NCBI GenBank assembly: GCA_013289665.1
Contig: JABCZN010000008.1
Coordinates: 62,001 to 126,000, forward strand
Source of the DNA: Acidobacteriota bacterium
GTDB taxonomy: Bacteria; Acidobacteriota; Terriglobia; Acidiferrales; UBA7541
DNA: 64,000 nucleotides
Direction of reading: 5' to 3'
The position numbers were made by a program, and so were the translations under genes. Shown here one piece after another: positions 45,270 through 53,977 of this stretch; the stretch's first letter is position 1; each line of letters begins with the position of its first letter. Below the pieces are notes generated by a model. The model had not been told where the DNA came from, ran no database searches, and was given only the letters and a program-made list of their open reading frames with translations.

Positions 45270-45577
45270 TCCACACTCGTCCCTCAAAGGGAACTTCCCG
45301 ATCCGTCCTCTCATCCGACCACCAGCCTTCTCACATCCGGTATTTACCTGATGTCTTAATAGGGCGTGCGCTCGATTGATGCCCCGGTATTCTATTGCTA
45401 TTTCTCTTCAGGATTCAGGTGCTCCAGGCAGTGGCCTGCGCGGTGCGCGGAATCCACTCCGGCCGGCGCCAGGGTCCGTCCGCCTCGACGATTGGAGATC
45501 GCCTACTTGATTTATCCGCGCAATCTGGAAACCTCCGTTGGCACTGTTCACCTCCAATCCGCAGGTCGACCACGCTG
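45270..45577. other. Gap before the RsbT-like gene
   Basis: No credible gene. The RsbT frame is open upstream to 45395, but without a ribosome site or family similarity, so I start it at 45578. A promoter for the RsbT/RsbX pair is expected here. The usual antagonist gene rsbS, normally just upstream of rsbT, is absent. Confidence 0.4.
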
Positions 45578-45979
45578 ATGGAATCCGAATGCAAGGTGCG
45601 GATCATCTCCGAGCGGGATATCGTCGTGGCCCGTCAAAAAGGCCGCGCCCTGGCCACCAATTTGGGATTCTCTTTGGGCAACGCCACCCTGATCGCCACT
45701 GCCATTTCCGAGCTTGCGCGAAATGTCATCTCATACGCGGGGGAGGGCATGATCGCCATGAATGTTATCTATGATTCCAAACGCGAAGGTCTTCTCATCG
45801 TCGCGTCCGATGAAGGCCCCGGAATCTCCGACATCCCGCGGGCCTTGCGCGACGGCTTCTCCACTTCCGGCAGCCTCGGTATCGGTTTGCCCGGGGTGCG
45901 CCGCCTGATGGACGACTTCGCCATTGATTCCGAACCCGGCCGCGGAACGATTGTTACGGTGACAAAATGGAAACCCTAG
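45578..45979 (+). CDS. rsbT: RsbT-like serine kinase / anti-sigma regulatory ATPase
   Basis: 133 residues from the ATG at 45578, the normal length of RsbT. GHKL boxes: N-box Glu45/Asn49 in SELARNVISYA, G1 box SDEGPGIS (77-84), G2 box SGSLGIGLPGVRRLMD (96-111). RsbT phosphorylates STAS proteins (RsbS/RsbR) and activates RsbU in the general stress cascade. Here the next gene, overlapping by 13 bases, is an RsbX-like phosphatase. The neighbouring STAS genes are not present, so the pair must work with partners elsewhere. Confidence 0.85.
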   Translation: MESECKVRIISERDIVVARQKGRALATNLGFSLGNATLIATAISELARNVISYAGEGMIAMNVIYDSKREGLLIVASDEGPGISDIPRALRDGFSTSGSLGIGLPGVRRLMDDFAIDSEPGRGTIVTVTKWKP

Positions 45980-46584
45980 ACCATCCCCTTCTCGAATACG
46001 GTGTTGCCAATCTCGCGCTTCCCGGTGAAGGCACCTCCGGCGATATCCACGTGCTCCGCAGCCGGCCCGGCGGCCTGCTCGTCGCCGCCATTGACGGCAT
46101 CGGCCACGGCGAAGAAGCCGCCGGCGCTGCGAAAACCGCCGCTTCCATTTTGGCGGACGGCGCCGATCAACCGATCATCTCGCTCGTCGAGGAATGCCAT
46201 CGCTCGCTACAGTCCACCCGTGGCGTCGTTCTGAGCGTGGCTTCCATTGATCTCGCTCACGGCATGATGACCTGGCTCGGCGTCGGCAACGTCCTCGGAG
46301 CGCTAGCGCGGGTCGTCCCTCGCGGCTCGAATTTTCCGGAAATGCTTCTCCTCCGGGGCGGTGTTGTTGGCAAGCAGTTGCCTCCGCTTCAGGCCGCCGT
46401 TCTTCCTGTCTTCGAAGGAGATACTCTCTTCTTCTCCACCGACGGCATCAATGGACGTTTTGTGGAAACGGTTTCCCCGCGCGAAAACCCGCAGCGCGCC
46501 GCCGGCAGAATCCTGCAAAAGTTCCACACCGCCACGGACGACGCTCTGGTGCTGGTCGTCCGCCTCATGGGCATCCACAAATAA
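45967..46584 (+). CDS. RsbX-like PP2C-type phosphatase
   Basis: 205 residues. It starts inside the end of the RsbT-like gene. Metal-binding acidic residues of PP2C/SpoIIE phosphatases are visible: Asp in AAIDGIGHGEEA, Asp in FFSTDGING, and the closing TDDALVLVVRL. There is no sensor domain or membrane helix, so like RsbX it probably dephosphorylates the STAS partners and resets the switch driven by the RsbT-like kinase. RsbX versus a short RsbU is decided here by the missing N-terminal domain and by size. Confidence 0.75.
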   Translation: METLDHPLLEYGVANLALPGEGTSGDIHVLRSRPGGLLVAAIDGIGHGEEAAGAAKTAASILADGADQPIISLVEECHRSLQSTRGVVLSVASIDLAHGMMTWLGVGNVLGALARVVPRGSNFPEMLLLRGGVVGKQLPPLQAAVLPVFEGDTLFFSTDGINGRFVETVSPRENPQRAAGRILQKFHTATDDALVLVVRLMGIHK

Positions 46585-46861
46585 TCGCTGTGCCGGGGAT
46601 TCACGTTTCGCTTACAACTTCTTAACAATTCGATTTTTTTCGTTTGCACCATTGCTGATGCACCTAACTCCTCTTTGGAAACATCAAAATAATTGTTCCA
46701 AGCGATTCATTCTTTCCCGTTATTTGCATCCAATTTTTCGTAACGTAGGTTTCCCTCCAGCGTCAAATCTAGTAGCTCAGCGAATTGAAACTCGCCCGCG
46801 GCCAGTGCGTCTGTTTTTTCCGCAGCGTGTCCGCGGAAATTTGAAAGGAAATTACAATCTC

Positions 46862-47257
46862 ATGAAACTCTCGAAAATCTCTCTCGCAATTCTCGGCTCC
46901 GCTCTGCTGTTCTCTTCGGCCGCTATCGCCGGAGATGCCAACAAGGGCTCGCTCCAGTTGTATGAAAAGGTCAACGTCGAAGGCAAAGCGCTCAACCCCG
47001 GCAAGTACACCGTAACCTGGGAAGGCACTGGACCGGACGTCCATGTCACCGTTTCGCAGGGCAGGCAAACCGTTGCCACCTTCCCTGCTCACCTGACCGA
47101 GCAAGCCACCCGGAACACTGAAGACGCCTACGGCTCCGCCGCCGAAACCGACGGCTCCCGCACGCTCACCGCAATTTACCCGAACGGCAAGCGCTTCTCG
47201 CTCGAAGTCGGGCAAGCTGCAGCCAGCCAAGCGTCCGGCACTCCGGCGTCCAAGTAA
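46862..47257 (+). CDS. Small exported protein of unknown function
   Basis: 131 residues from the ATG at 46862, with AAAGGA in front. A signal peptide (1-23, ending AIAG) is followed by a small beta-rich domain (LQLYEKVNVEGKALNPGKYTV, VTVSQGRQTVATFPAHL) and an Ala/Ser-rich tail. Small secreted proteins starting with a LNPGKYTVTW-like strand are frequent in Acidobacteriota. Binding or structural role in the envelope is a guess. The frame is open far upstream but crosses a non-coding gap. Confidence 0.7.
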   Translation: MKLSKISLAILGSALLFSSAAIAGDANKGSLQLYEKVNVEGKALNPGKYTVTWEGTGPDVHVTVSQGRQTVATFPAHLTEQATRNTEDAYGSAAETDGSRTLTAIYPNGKRFSLEVGQAAASQASGTPASK

Positions 47258-47547
47258 CTCGTTCCTCTTTCGGGCGGCCTACCCTTCGCGAGTTTAGCGA
47301 AGGGTGGGTCCGCTCTTCTCTGTTCCGGCCACAGCGTCCTCTGTGCCCTCTGTGGTGAAATCCCTCTTCGCAGTTACCCGACCGCGCTCCGAACTGTGGA
47401 CTGTAAACTGTCGGCTGTAAGCTGCCGTTCTGTGTTCCGACCTCGGCGCACTCTGTGTCCTCAGCGATCTCTGCGTTAAATTCCGTTCTTCGCCCGAACT
47501 CCGAGACGTTAACTGTAGACTGTAAACTGTCGACTGTAGACTGCCTT
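47258..47547. repeat. Intergenic cluster of dispersed repeats
   Basis: Two copies of family A (47334-47370 and 47446-47492; CTCTGTG...CTCTGTGGTGAAA type) alternate with two copies of a short CTGT(A/C)RACTGT repeat (47394-47423 and 47508-47544). The order is A, short repeat, A, short repeat, so the block itself looks duplicated. No gene is supported here. Confidence 0.7.
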
Positions 47548-47838
47548 TCAAACTATCCGCACACACCGCTTCACATCCCGCGGCTCGTCCAACAACTTTT
47601 CCACTTTCTCCAAAAAATTCTCCGTATGCGGCAGCTTCGCGTGCACCTCAAACACCTTCGCATCCTTCCACCGCGAATGCAGGTAGTACAGCCGCGCATT
47701 CCGCACCGACCGGTAGCCATGCACCTCCACGCACCCCGCCTCCGCCCGCGTCGAAGTCACCACGTCCCCCAGCGCCGCCTCGAACGCGCTCTCCTTCCCA
47801 TCCAGCACCAGGAACCGCCCAAATATGTAGAGTTCCAT
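47548..47838 (-). CDS. ABM-type (antibiotic biosynthesis monooxygenase fold) small protein
   Basis: 96 residues. The ferredoxin-like ABM fold is seen in the order strand (IFGRFLVLDGKESAFEAALGDVV), TRAEAGCVEVHGYRSV, LYYLHSRWKDAKVFEVHAKLPHTENFLEKVEKLL. The His in the last helix region (AKLPHTENF) is the usual conserved one. Such proteins are small oxygenases or binding proteins for aromatic or quinone compounds; many have unknown substrates. It stands alone. Confidence 0.7.
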   Translation of the reverse strand: MELYIFGRFLVLDGKESAFEAALGDVVTSTRAEAGCVEVHGYRSVRNARLYYLHSRWKDAKVFEVHAKLPHTENFLEKVEKLLDEPRDVKRCVRIV

Positions 47839-48170
47839 CTCAGTCCTCCAGAACTCCGCATTCTATGCCAGTCCGCCATTCTTAGCGCCGGAGGCGCGGC
47901 AGATATTAGCCCAGTGCGTAAGCGCCGGGAACCAACGCAGGAATATCCGAAGCCCCCTAGGGGCGACACATTCCTGTGGACGCGACTAGACGCGGCCGCC
48001 CGCCGTTTTGCGGATCCTTGAAACCGGGGCAGAAATCTTTATGATTACAATAACTTAATATTATACTCATGTAGTTATCTTGAATATAGAATACTCAACC
48101 TGTTACCCTACACTTATCCTGACCAGCTAGGAGAGTTCGGCAAATCTGGTATGCGCTGGAGGGCCCAATT
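47839..48170. repeat. Gap with a further dispersed element
   Basis: The stretch 47880-47975 holds TAGCGCCGGAGGCGC, then GTAAGCGCCGGGAA and AAGCCCCCTAGGGGC, a run of GC-rich inverted repeats. It resembles a class of intergenic repeat with the pattern cccacggcgtaagccgtggg in environmental bacteria. Only one copy is in this window. The rest of the gap (48000-48170) is A+T rich and probably carries a promoter. Confidence 0.4.
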
Positions 48171-48407
48171 ATGGGGAAGGCCAGAAGCGCTCCCGCGCCC
48201 GTGTCCGCTGAAGCAATCATAGATGCGCTTACAAGCCAGGGGATTGCTGTCCATGGCCCATTCTGCACACACCTTGAGCGCGTTATCTTCGTGGTCGATA
48301 AGTACATCCTTCTGGAATCCGAACTCCTTGACCTGCTTGAACAAAATAAACTAAATCGAGACGGCATCCAGGAACTTGGCAAGCGTATCGAGACTCGTTC
48401 CCGCTAA
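48171..48407 (+). CDS. Possible small hypothetical protein
   Basis: 78 residues from an ATG with GGAGG about ten bases upstream. The product is helical and charged: SAEAIIDALTSQGIAVHGPFC, then VDKYILLESELLDLLEQNKL. This layout of one short fold plus a coiled helix is seen in small regulators, but I recognise no family. It is followed by the 3' end of a converging gene. An overlapping minus-strand frame has poorer composition. Confidence 0.4.
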   Translation: MGKARSAPAPVSAEAIIDALTSQGIAVHGPFCTHLERVIFVVDKYILLESELLDLLEQNKLNRDGIQELGKRIETRSR

Positions 48408-48520
48408 CGCGGGGTGGTTACTCCGGCGAGGACGTCCAGCGAAAGCCGAACGAAACTGTCGGCTTGTAGTATTCACGCTGGATGGGATGGCACTCTCCTG
48501 CGACGACGCCAGGTTTTCTT

Positions 48521-49870
48521 TTACACCAATTCAGCGGCGGCTTCGGCGAAGAGGCTGGTGTGCTGGTCAATGTCGGCCGGCGTGGTGTCCGGGCACATCA
48601 GAGCCATATTGTGGAATGGAGTGAGGAGAACGCCGCGGTTCAGCGCGTACAAATGCAAGAAGCGCTCCATCTCAAAATCCGACGAGGCCGCCGATTCCCC
48701 GCCATTCCGCGGAGCGCGCTGGCAGAACGTGTATTCCGCGCGCGCGCCGAGGCGCTGCACGTTCCAGGGCAGGCCATGCCTCTTGATCTCCGCGGCGACG
48801 CCATCGTTGAAGCGCACGGCGAGGGGCATCATCTTCTCGAAATTCTTCGCGGTCAGGATATTTTCCAGCGTGGCGCGCATCGCCGTCAGTGAAAGCGCGT
48901 TCCCTGCCAGCGTGCCGCCGATTCCACCGACGTCGCAATCCTCCAGGTGCATGCGCGCAGAAATGCGCTGCGCCACTTCCTCCGAGCAGCCATACGTGGC
49001 GCCGGGAATGCCGCTGCCGATCGCCTTGCCGATGACGAGCATGTCCGGCTCCAGCTTCCACTCCGCGGTGCAGCCGCCCGGCCCCGCGCAGATGGTGTGC
49101 GTCTCGTCGGCGATGAAAAGCGAGCCGTACCGCTTCACAAGTTGCTGCGCCTGCTTCCAATACTCTTGGTCCGGCAGAATGATCCCGACGTTGGTCATCG
49201 CCGGCTCGGCCAGGATACAGGCCACGTCGTTGTGCTTCAGCGCGTCTTCAAGCCCGTTCAGATCGTTGAATTCCACGACGCGTGTCGTCTCCGCGAGATC
49301 GACCGGCGGCCCGATGTTGCCCCGGCGCGGCCTCACCACGCCGTTCTCCACCGTGGCGAAGGTTTCATCCACTGTGCCGTGATAGCAATAGTGGAAGACG
49401 AGAATCTTCGCGCGCTGGGTGATTTCTCGGGCGATGCGGATGGAGAAGCGATTGGCATCGGTTGCGGTCAGTGTGAACTGCCAGTAAGGAAGTCCAAAAC
49501 GCTTCTTCAAATCTTCGCCGACGAAAATGCCATCCTCGGTAGGCAGCATCAGCGTGATTCCCTCTTTCACGCGCTTCGCCACCGCTTCCGCCACAACTTC
49601 CGGCGAATGCCCGGTCATCGCGCCTGTGTCGCCAAGGCAGAGATCGACGTAGTCCTTGCCATCGGCGCAAATGAAGTGCGCGCCCTTCGCTTTCGTCACA
49701 AACACCGGAAATTCGCCCGCCCACTTTTTCATCCAGTTCATCGGAACGCCGCCCAGCAGCGATTGCTGTGCGCGCTTGTACAATTCCGCCGAACGCGGAT
49801 GTTCCGCCACAAAACGCTTCGCCTCGCGTTCCTGCAGCTTCTTCAGCTTCTCTCGATCAATCGTTGTCAT
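48521..49870 (-). CDS. Class III (PLP) aminotransferase, glutamate-1-semialdehyde aminomutase-like
   Basis: 449 residues. The PLP lysine is in VIGKAIGSGIPGATYG (about 280), the cofactor Asp is in LFIADETHT, and the phosphate site is around CYHGTVDETFA. Early GGVPMNWMKKWAGEFPVFV and GDTGAMTGHSP match the branch containing glutamate-1-semialdehyde aminomutase and beta-amino acid transaminases. The DETHT in place of DEVxT suggests an aminotransferase of an unusual substrate, not a true HemL. It follows the two FAD oxidoreductase genes on the same strand, with a dispersed repeat in between. Confidence 0.8.
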   Translation of the reverse strand: MTTIDREKLKKLQEREAKRFVAEHPRSAELYKRAQQSLLGGVPMNWMKKWAGEFPVFVTKAKGAHFICADGKDYVDLCLGDTGAMTGHSPEVVAEAVAKRVKEGITLMLPTEDGIFVGEDLKKRFGLPYWQFTLTATDANRFSIRIAREITQRAKILVFHYCYHGTVDETFATVENGVVRPRRGNIGPPVDLAETTRVVEFNDLNGLEDALKHNDVACILAEPAMTNVGIILPDQEYWKQAQQLVKRYGSLFIADETHTICAGPGGCTAEWKLEPDMLVIGKAIGSGIPGATYGCSEEVAQRISARMHLEDCDVGGIGGTLAGNALSLTAMRATLENILTAKNFEKMMPLAVRFNDGVAAEIKRHGLPWNVQRLGARAEYTFCQRAPRNGGESAASSDFEMERFLHLYALNRGVLLTPFHNMALMCPDTTPADIDQHTSLFAEAAAELV

Positions 49871-49881
49871 GTTGGTAATCG

Positions 49882-50000
49882 CTTGTCATTCTGAGCCCAT
49901 CCGACGAGGATGGGCGAAGAATCTCATCGCAAACATCGAGCACGAACTTTACGTTGAGATCCTTCGGGGCGCAAACTGCGCGCCACTCAGGATGACAAGC
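49882..50000. repeat. Dispersed repeat family B (long inverted copy)
   Basis: The left arm reads GCTTGTCATTCTGAG, then GAAGAATCTC; the right arm reads GAGATCCTTCGGGGCG, then CTCAGGATGACAAGC. The arms are inverted copies around a spacer, so the transcript would fold into a long hairpin. It fills the gap between the aminotransferase and the oxidoreductase genes. Confidence 0.75.
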
Positions 50001-50009
50001 AGGCGGAGT

Positions 50010-51608
50010 TCACCGCAGTTCGTGGATGATTTCCTTAGCCGCGTTTGCGGCGGACGCGCCGGTCAAGCCGTTTCCCGGATGCGTTCCGTTGCTGCAGAGG
50101 AAAAGCCCTTTCACGGGCGTTTGATAGCGCGCCCAATCGAGAATCGGCCGCATCGTGAAAAGCTGATCGAGCGCCAATTCTCCATGGAAAATGTGGCCGC
50201 CCGTAAATCCATAATCGGTTTCCAGATCAAGCGGAGTGATCACATGCGCCGCTTCCACCAATTTCGGCAGGTTTGGCGCGTACGCGGAAAGCGTCTTGAT
50301 CACGCTGCTCGCCAGTTCGCCGCGGCGTTCTTTCCAGGTTCCGGTTTTCAGCTTGTATGGCGCGAACTGGAAATAGGCGGAAAGCACGTGCTTGCCATCC
50401 GGCGCGACCGACGGATCGAGGATTGAGGGAATCGTAACGTCCAGAACCGGCGCGGCCGAAATCTCGCCATACTTAGACGCGTCGAACGCCTTCTCCAGAT
50501 AATCAATCTCATGCCCGATATGAATGCGCCCGGAAAGCGCTTCGCGGAAGCTGTCCGGCGAGACTGTATCTGAAAGCGAAGTGAAGTGCGGCAGATCGAC
50601 GAGCGCGAGATGCACTTTGGCGACGCTGCCTGCGACGCGGAAGTTCTTCATGCGCATGGCGAAAACGGGATCGAGATTCGCGGGATCGAGAAGCTTGAAG
50701 AAGGTGCGCTTTGGATCCACGCCGGAAACGACGGCTTCGCAGGCAATCTCCTCGCCGTCAGTGAGAACAACGCCGGAAACGGCGCCGCCTTTGGTAAGGA
50801 TCTGCTGAACTTCGGCGTTGGTGCGGATTTCGGCGCCGACATGTTGCGCGGCTTCGCCGAGGGCGCGCGAGAATTCGCCAAGCCCGCCGCGCGGGAATGC
50901 CGCTGAGCCGACAGGATGCGGATCGGCGGCGGCGCGGAGCAGCAAGAGTGCGGTGGAACCGGCGGACCATGGACCGAGATTGGCGCCGAAGATTCCGCGG
51001 GCGGCAATCGCGGCGCGCAGGAGTTCGGTGTCGAAGAACTCGGCCACGAAATCGGCGACGGCCATTGGGCCCCAGCGCAAGAGATCGAAGATGCCGGTTT
51101 TGCCGAGGCCGCGGACGGCGCGGCCGGTGGTGAGCAGATTCCAGAAATCTTCGGGGGAGGGATGATCGATGGCCGGCGGGGTGATGGAAGCGATGTGGCC
51201 GAAGACTTGGGACATTTCCTCGAGGGCCGCGGCAAATTCGGTGTATCGCGCTCCTTCCTTCACGGGGAGATGCGAAAGCGCCGCGGCGGTCTTGGCCGTG
51301 TCATTGTGAAAGAGCAAGCCGCGGCCATCGGGCGACGGAGCGAAGAGACGCGGCTCCGGCTGGATGATGTGGAGATTGAATTTTTCGAGTTGCAGGTCGC
51401 GGGCCACGTCGGAGCGGAGAGGACCGAGGGTGTGCGAGAGCGTGGAGGCTCTGAAGCCGGGATGAAATTCCTCGGTGATGGCGCCGCCGCCGAGGTGTTC
51501 GCGGCGTTCAAGGACAGTGGGCTTGAAACCGCCTTTCGCCAGATAAAATGCGGTGATGAGCGCGTTGTGACCGCCACCGATGAGAACGACTTTTTGTCCG
51601 AGGGGCAT
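50010..51608 (-). CDS. FAD-dependent oxidoreductase, PYROXD2-like (copy 2)
   Basis: 532 residues from the ATG at 51608, two bases after the stop of the previous gene. The FAD-binding fold is at the start: VVLIGGGHNALITAFYLAKGG, then VLERREHLGGGAITEE. The C-terminal FAD motif is GLFLCSNGTHPGNGLTGAS. It is in the phytoene-desaturase/PYROXD2 group, not a crt gene cluster. It is clearly a paralogue of the upstream gene. The substrate is unknown; flavin oxidation of an amine or unsaturated ring is possible. Confidence 0.8.
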   Translation of the reverse strand: MPLGQKVVLIGGGHNALITAFYLAKGGFKPTVLERREHLGGGAITEEFHPGFRASTLSHTLGPLRSDVARDLQLEKFNLHIIQPEPRLFAPSPDGRGLLFHNDTAKTAAALSHLPVKEGARYTEFAAALEEMSQVFGHIASITPPAIDHPSPEDFWNLLTTGRAVRGLGKTGIFDLLRWGPMAVADFVAEFFDTELLRAAIAARGIFGANLGPWSAGSTALLLLRAAADPHPVGSAAFPRGGLGEFSRALGEAAQHVGAEIRTNAEVQQILTKGGAVSGVVLTDGEEIACEAVVSGVDPKRTFFKLLDPANLDPVFAMRMKNFRVAGSVAKVHLALVDLPHFTSLSDTVSPDSFREALSGRIHIGHEIDYLEKAFDASKYGEISAAPVLDVTIPSILDPSVAPDGKHVLSAYFQFAPYKLKTGTWKERRGELASSVIKTLSAYAPNLPKLVEAAHVITPLDLETDYGFTGGHIFHGELALDQLFTMRPILDWARYQTPVKGLFLCSNGTHPGNGLTGASAANAAKEIIHELR

Positions 51609-51610
51609 GG

Positions 51611-53203
51611 TCAGTTGGCCGCCTTCTTCCAGTTTTTCAGGATGACCTGGCTGGCGATCCGGCCGTTGGCGCCCATGATGCCGCCGCCGGGATGCGTGGC
51701 CGAGCCGCACAAATAGAGGTTGTCGATGGGAGTGCGGTAGTAGGCCCAGCCGGGAACGGGCCGGAGGAAGAAGAGTTGTTCGAGCGAAAGTTCACCTTGA
51801 AAAATGTTGCCCTGCGTTAAGCCGAATTCGCGTTCGAGGTCGAGCGGTGTGAGCACTTGCTTGTCAATGATGATGTTCTTGATGTTGGGCGCGTGCTCGG
51901 CGATTGTGTTGATGACGTTGTTGCCGAAGGCTTCGCGGTGATCGTCCCAGGTGCCTTGGGCGAGTTTGTAAGGCGCGTACTGGACGAAGCAGGACAGCAC
52001 GTGTTTGCCCGGAGGCGCGACAGAGGGATCGGTGAGGCTGGGGATGACCATGTCCACGTAAGGGCGCTCGGAGTAGCGGCCATATTTCGCGTCATCGTAG
52101 GCGCGCTCCATGTATTCCATGCCCGGTGAAATCGAGATTGCGCCTCGGAGATGCGCGCCGACTCCGGGCAAGGCTCTGAAATTCGGGAGGGCGCTGAGGG
52201 CGATATTGACCTTGCCGGAGGAGCCGCGGAATTTGTAGCGCTTGACGCTTTCAACGAAATCGGAGGGCAGGTCTTTGGCGTCCATGAAGGAAAGGAAAGT
52301 ATGGTGAGGATCGACGCTGGAGGAGATTACGTTACAGCGAATTTCTTCGCCCGATTGGAGGACTACGCCGGCGGCGCGGCCGTTTTTGTTGAGGATTTTT
52401 CCGACCGGGGCGTTGGTGCGAATTTCGACGCCCAGTTCCCGCGCGGCGGCGGCGATGGCGTTGGAGATCGCGCCGGTGCCGCCGCGGCTGAAACCCCAGG
52501 AGCGGAAGGCGCCATCGATTTCACCCATGTAGTGGTGCAGGAGAACGTAGGCGGTGCCGGGCGAGCGGATGCCGAGAAAAGTGCCGATGATGCCGGAGGC
52601 GGACATGGTGGCTTTAAGGATGTCGGTTTCAAACCACTGGTCGAGGAAGTCGGCGGCGCTCATGGTCATCAACTGAATTAAGGTGTACCGCTCGTCGGAG
52701 CTGAGTTCACGGAAACGTTGGAGCAGAAAGTGAAGCTGCTTGAGATCTTTCGGATTCAGCGTGGTCGGATCGGGCGGGATCATGGAGAGCATGGGCTTCA
52801 CGAAGCGGCACATCGGCGTCATCATTTTGGAGAATTCGTCGTAGGCTTCGGCATCGAGGCGGGAGTGGCGGCGGATTTCGCGCTGGGTTTTGGCGTGATC
52901 GTTGACGCGCCAGAGATAGTCGCCATTGAGCATGGGAGAAAAAGTGCCGTCGAGCGGAAGGATTTCGAGGCCGTAGTGGGGCAGGTTCAGTTCGCGGATG
53001 ATTTCCGGACGGAGCAGGGAGACTACGTAGGAACATTCGGAGAAGAGGAAGCCTGGCACGATTTCTTCGGTGACGGCGGCGCCGCCAAGGACGCCGCGGC
53101 GTTCGAGGACCAGCACTTTTTTCCCGGCTTTGGCCAGGTAGGCTGCGTTCACGAGACCGTTGTGACCGCCTCCGATGACGACCACATCGTAGGACTGCGC
53201 CAT
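51611..53203 (-). CDS. FAD-dependent oxidoreductase, PYROXD2-like (copy 1)
   Basis: 530 residues. The dinucleotide fold is VVVIGGGHNGLVNAAYLAKAGKK, followed by VLERRGVLGGAAVTEEIVPGF. The C-terminal motif is NLYLCGSATHPGGGIMGANG. The pattern GGGHNGLVxAAYLA and the length match PYROXD2-like proteins. The second copy begins two bases after its end, so both are made together and may form a hetero-oligomer. No carotenoid genes are near, which argues against a pigment role. Confidence 0.85.
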   Translation of the reverse strand: MAQSYDVVVIGGGHNGLVNAAYLAKAGKKVLVLERRGVLGGAAVTEEIVPGFLFSECSYVVSLLRPEIIRELNLPHYGLEILPLDGTFSPMLNGDYLWRVNDHAKTQREIRRHSRLDAEAYDEFSKMMTPMCRFVKPMLSMIPPDPTTLNPKDLKQLHFLLQRFRELSSDERYTLIQLMTMSAADFLDQWFETDILKATMSASGIIGTFLGIRSPGTAYVLLHHYMGEIDGAFRSWGFSRGGTGAISNAIAAAARELGVEIRTNAPVGKILNKNGRAAGVVLQSGEEIRCNVISSSVDPHHTFLSFMDAKDLPSDFVESVKRYKFRGSSGKVNIALSALPNFRALPGVGAHLRGAISISPGMEYMERAYDDAKYGRYSERPYVDMVIPSLTDPSVAPPGKHVLSCFVQYAPYKLAQGTWDDHREAFGNNVINTIAEHAPNIKNIIIDKQVLTPLDLEREFGLTQGNIFQGELSLEQLFFLRPVPGWAYYRTPIDNLYLCGSATHPGGGIMGANGRIASQVILKNWKKAAN

Positions 53204-53258
53204 TCGTTAGGACTCCAAACGAAGAAGAGGATTTCGATGAAACTTGGAACGAAACATT

Positions 53259-53608
53259 CTACTGGGAGTGGGGATGGTTCACAAGGAGTTGGCGACGCCA
53301 TGGTTCGAATAGCGATTCCAAGTCGCGACGTCCATGAGCCACGTGCAGGATGAGCACGTCCTCACCTCTCTCACTATAGATCACTAAAAAGTTTCCAACG
53401 GGAAAGCTTCTCAGTCCTGGGCGCAGATCTTTGTCGCGAGGACGGCCTAAAAATGGGCGAGTAGACAGCAGGAAAAGCCTTGAAGTGATGGAGTCCCAAT
53501 AAGCCGGTCGGCGATTTGGGGATTGCCGCTTTCCCGAGCGACGTATTGCCAAATTTCATCAAGTTCGGCTTCGACTTGAGGGGCGAGTAGGAGCGCCATG
53601 AGACGCAC
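53259..53608 (-). pseudogene. ParE/RelE-type toxin broken by a frameshift
   Basis: From the GTG at 53608 (or ATG at 53599) the frame reads LLLAPQVEAELDEIWQYVARESG and IADRLIG, the first half of a ParE toxin, then leaves the family. The other frame has the second half: SITSRLFLLSTRPFLGRPRD, LRPGLRSFPVGNFLVIY and ILHVAHGRRDLESLF. A single lost base near 53510-53516 explains it. The antitoxin gene directly upstream is intact. It may be an inactivated toxin or a sequencing error. Confidence 0.75.
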
Positions 53609-53878
53609 CTACCGATCAGTATCAAGTCGACCACGCCCTCTGTTTTTTATTCCCTCGACGAGGTTCCGCATCGACTCCTCGGTCATTAGCATTCCTTGAC
53701 CACGGCTGAGAGACACCTCAGCCTCATCAACAGCAGAGAGAATTTCACTTCGGCGGCGCTCGCGTTTCTCCCAAAGTTGCAGGGCTTCCTGCACGGCAGC
53801 CTCCGTGCTCCCGACCCGGCCGTCTTTGATGGCCTGGCGAACGAAAGCCTCCTGGTCCGGAGTTAACTCAACTTTCAT
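53609..53878 (-). CDS. ParD-like antitoxin
   Basis: 89 residues. It reads MKVELTPDQEAFVRQAIKDG, then a ribbon-helix-helix-type N-terminal part with STEAAVQEALQLWEKRE and an acidic tail that would bind the toxin. The toxin frame begins at the base next to its end. It would bind ParE and repress its own promoter. Because the toxin is frameshifted, this gene may now persist without a partner. Confidence 0.75.
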   Translation of the reverse strand: MKVELTPDQEAFVRQAIKDGRVGSTEAAVQEALQLWEKRERRRSEILSAVDEAEVSLSRGQGMLMTEESMRNLVEGIKNRGRGRLDTDR

Positions 53879-53977
53879 GCGGGTAAGCGTGGGGGTGGAG
53901 GGAAGTTCATGTCAAGCCTGAACAGGAACGTTCCCGGGAAAGATGGGTCCTGCAAGCCAGACGATTCGCCTCTCGAA

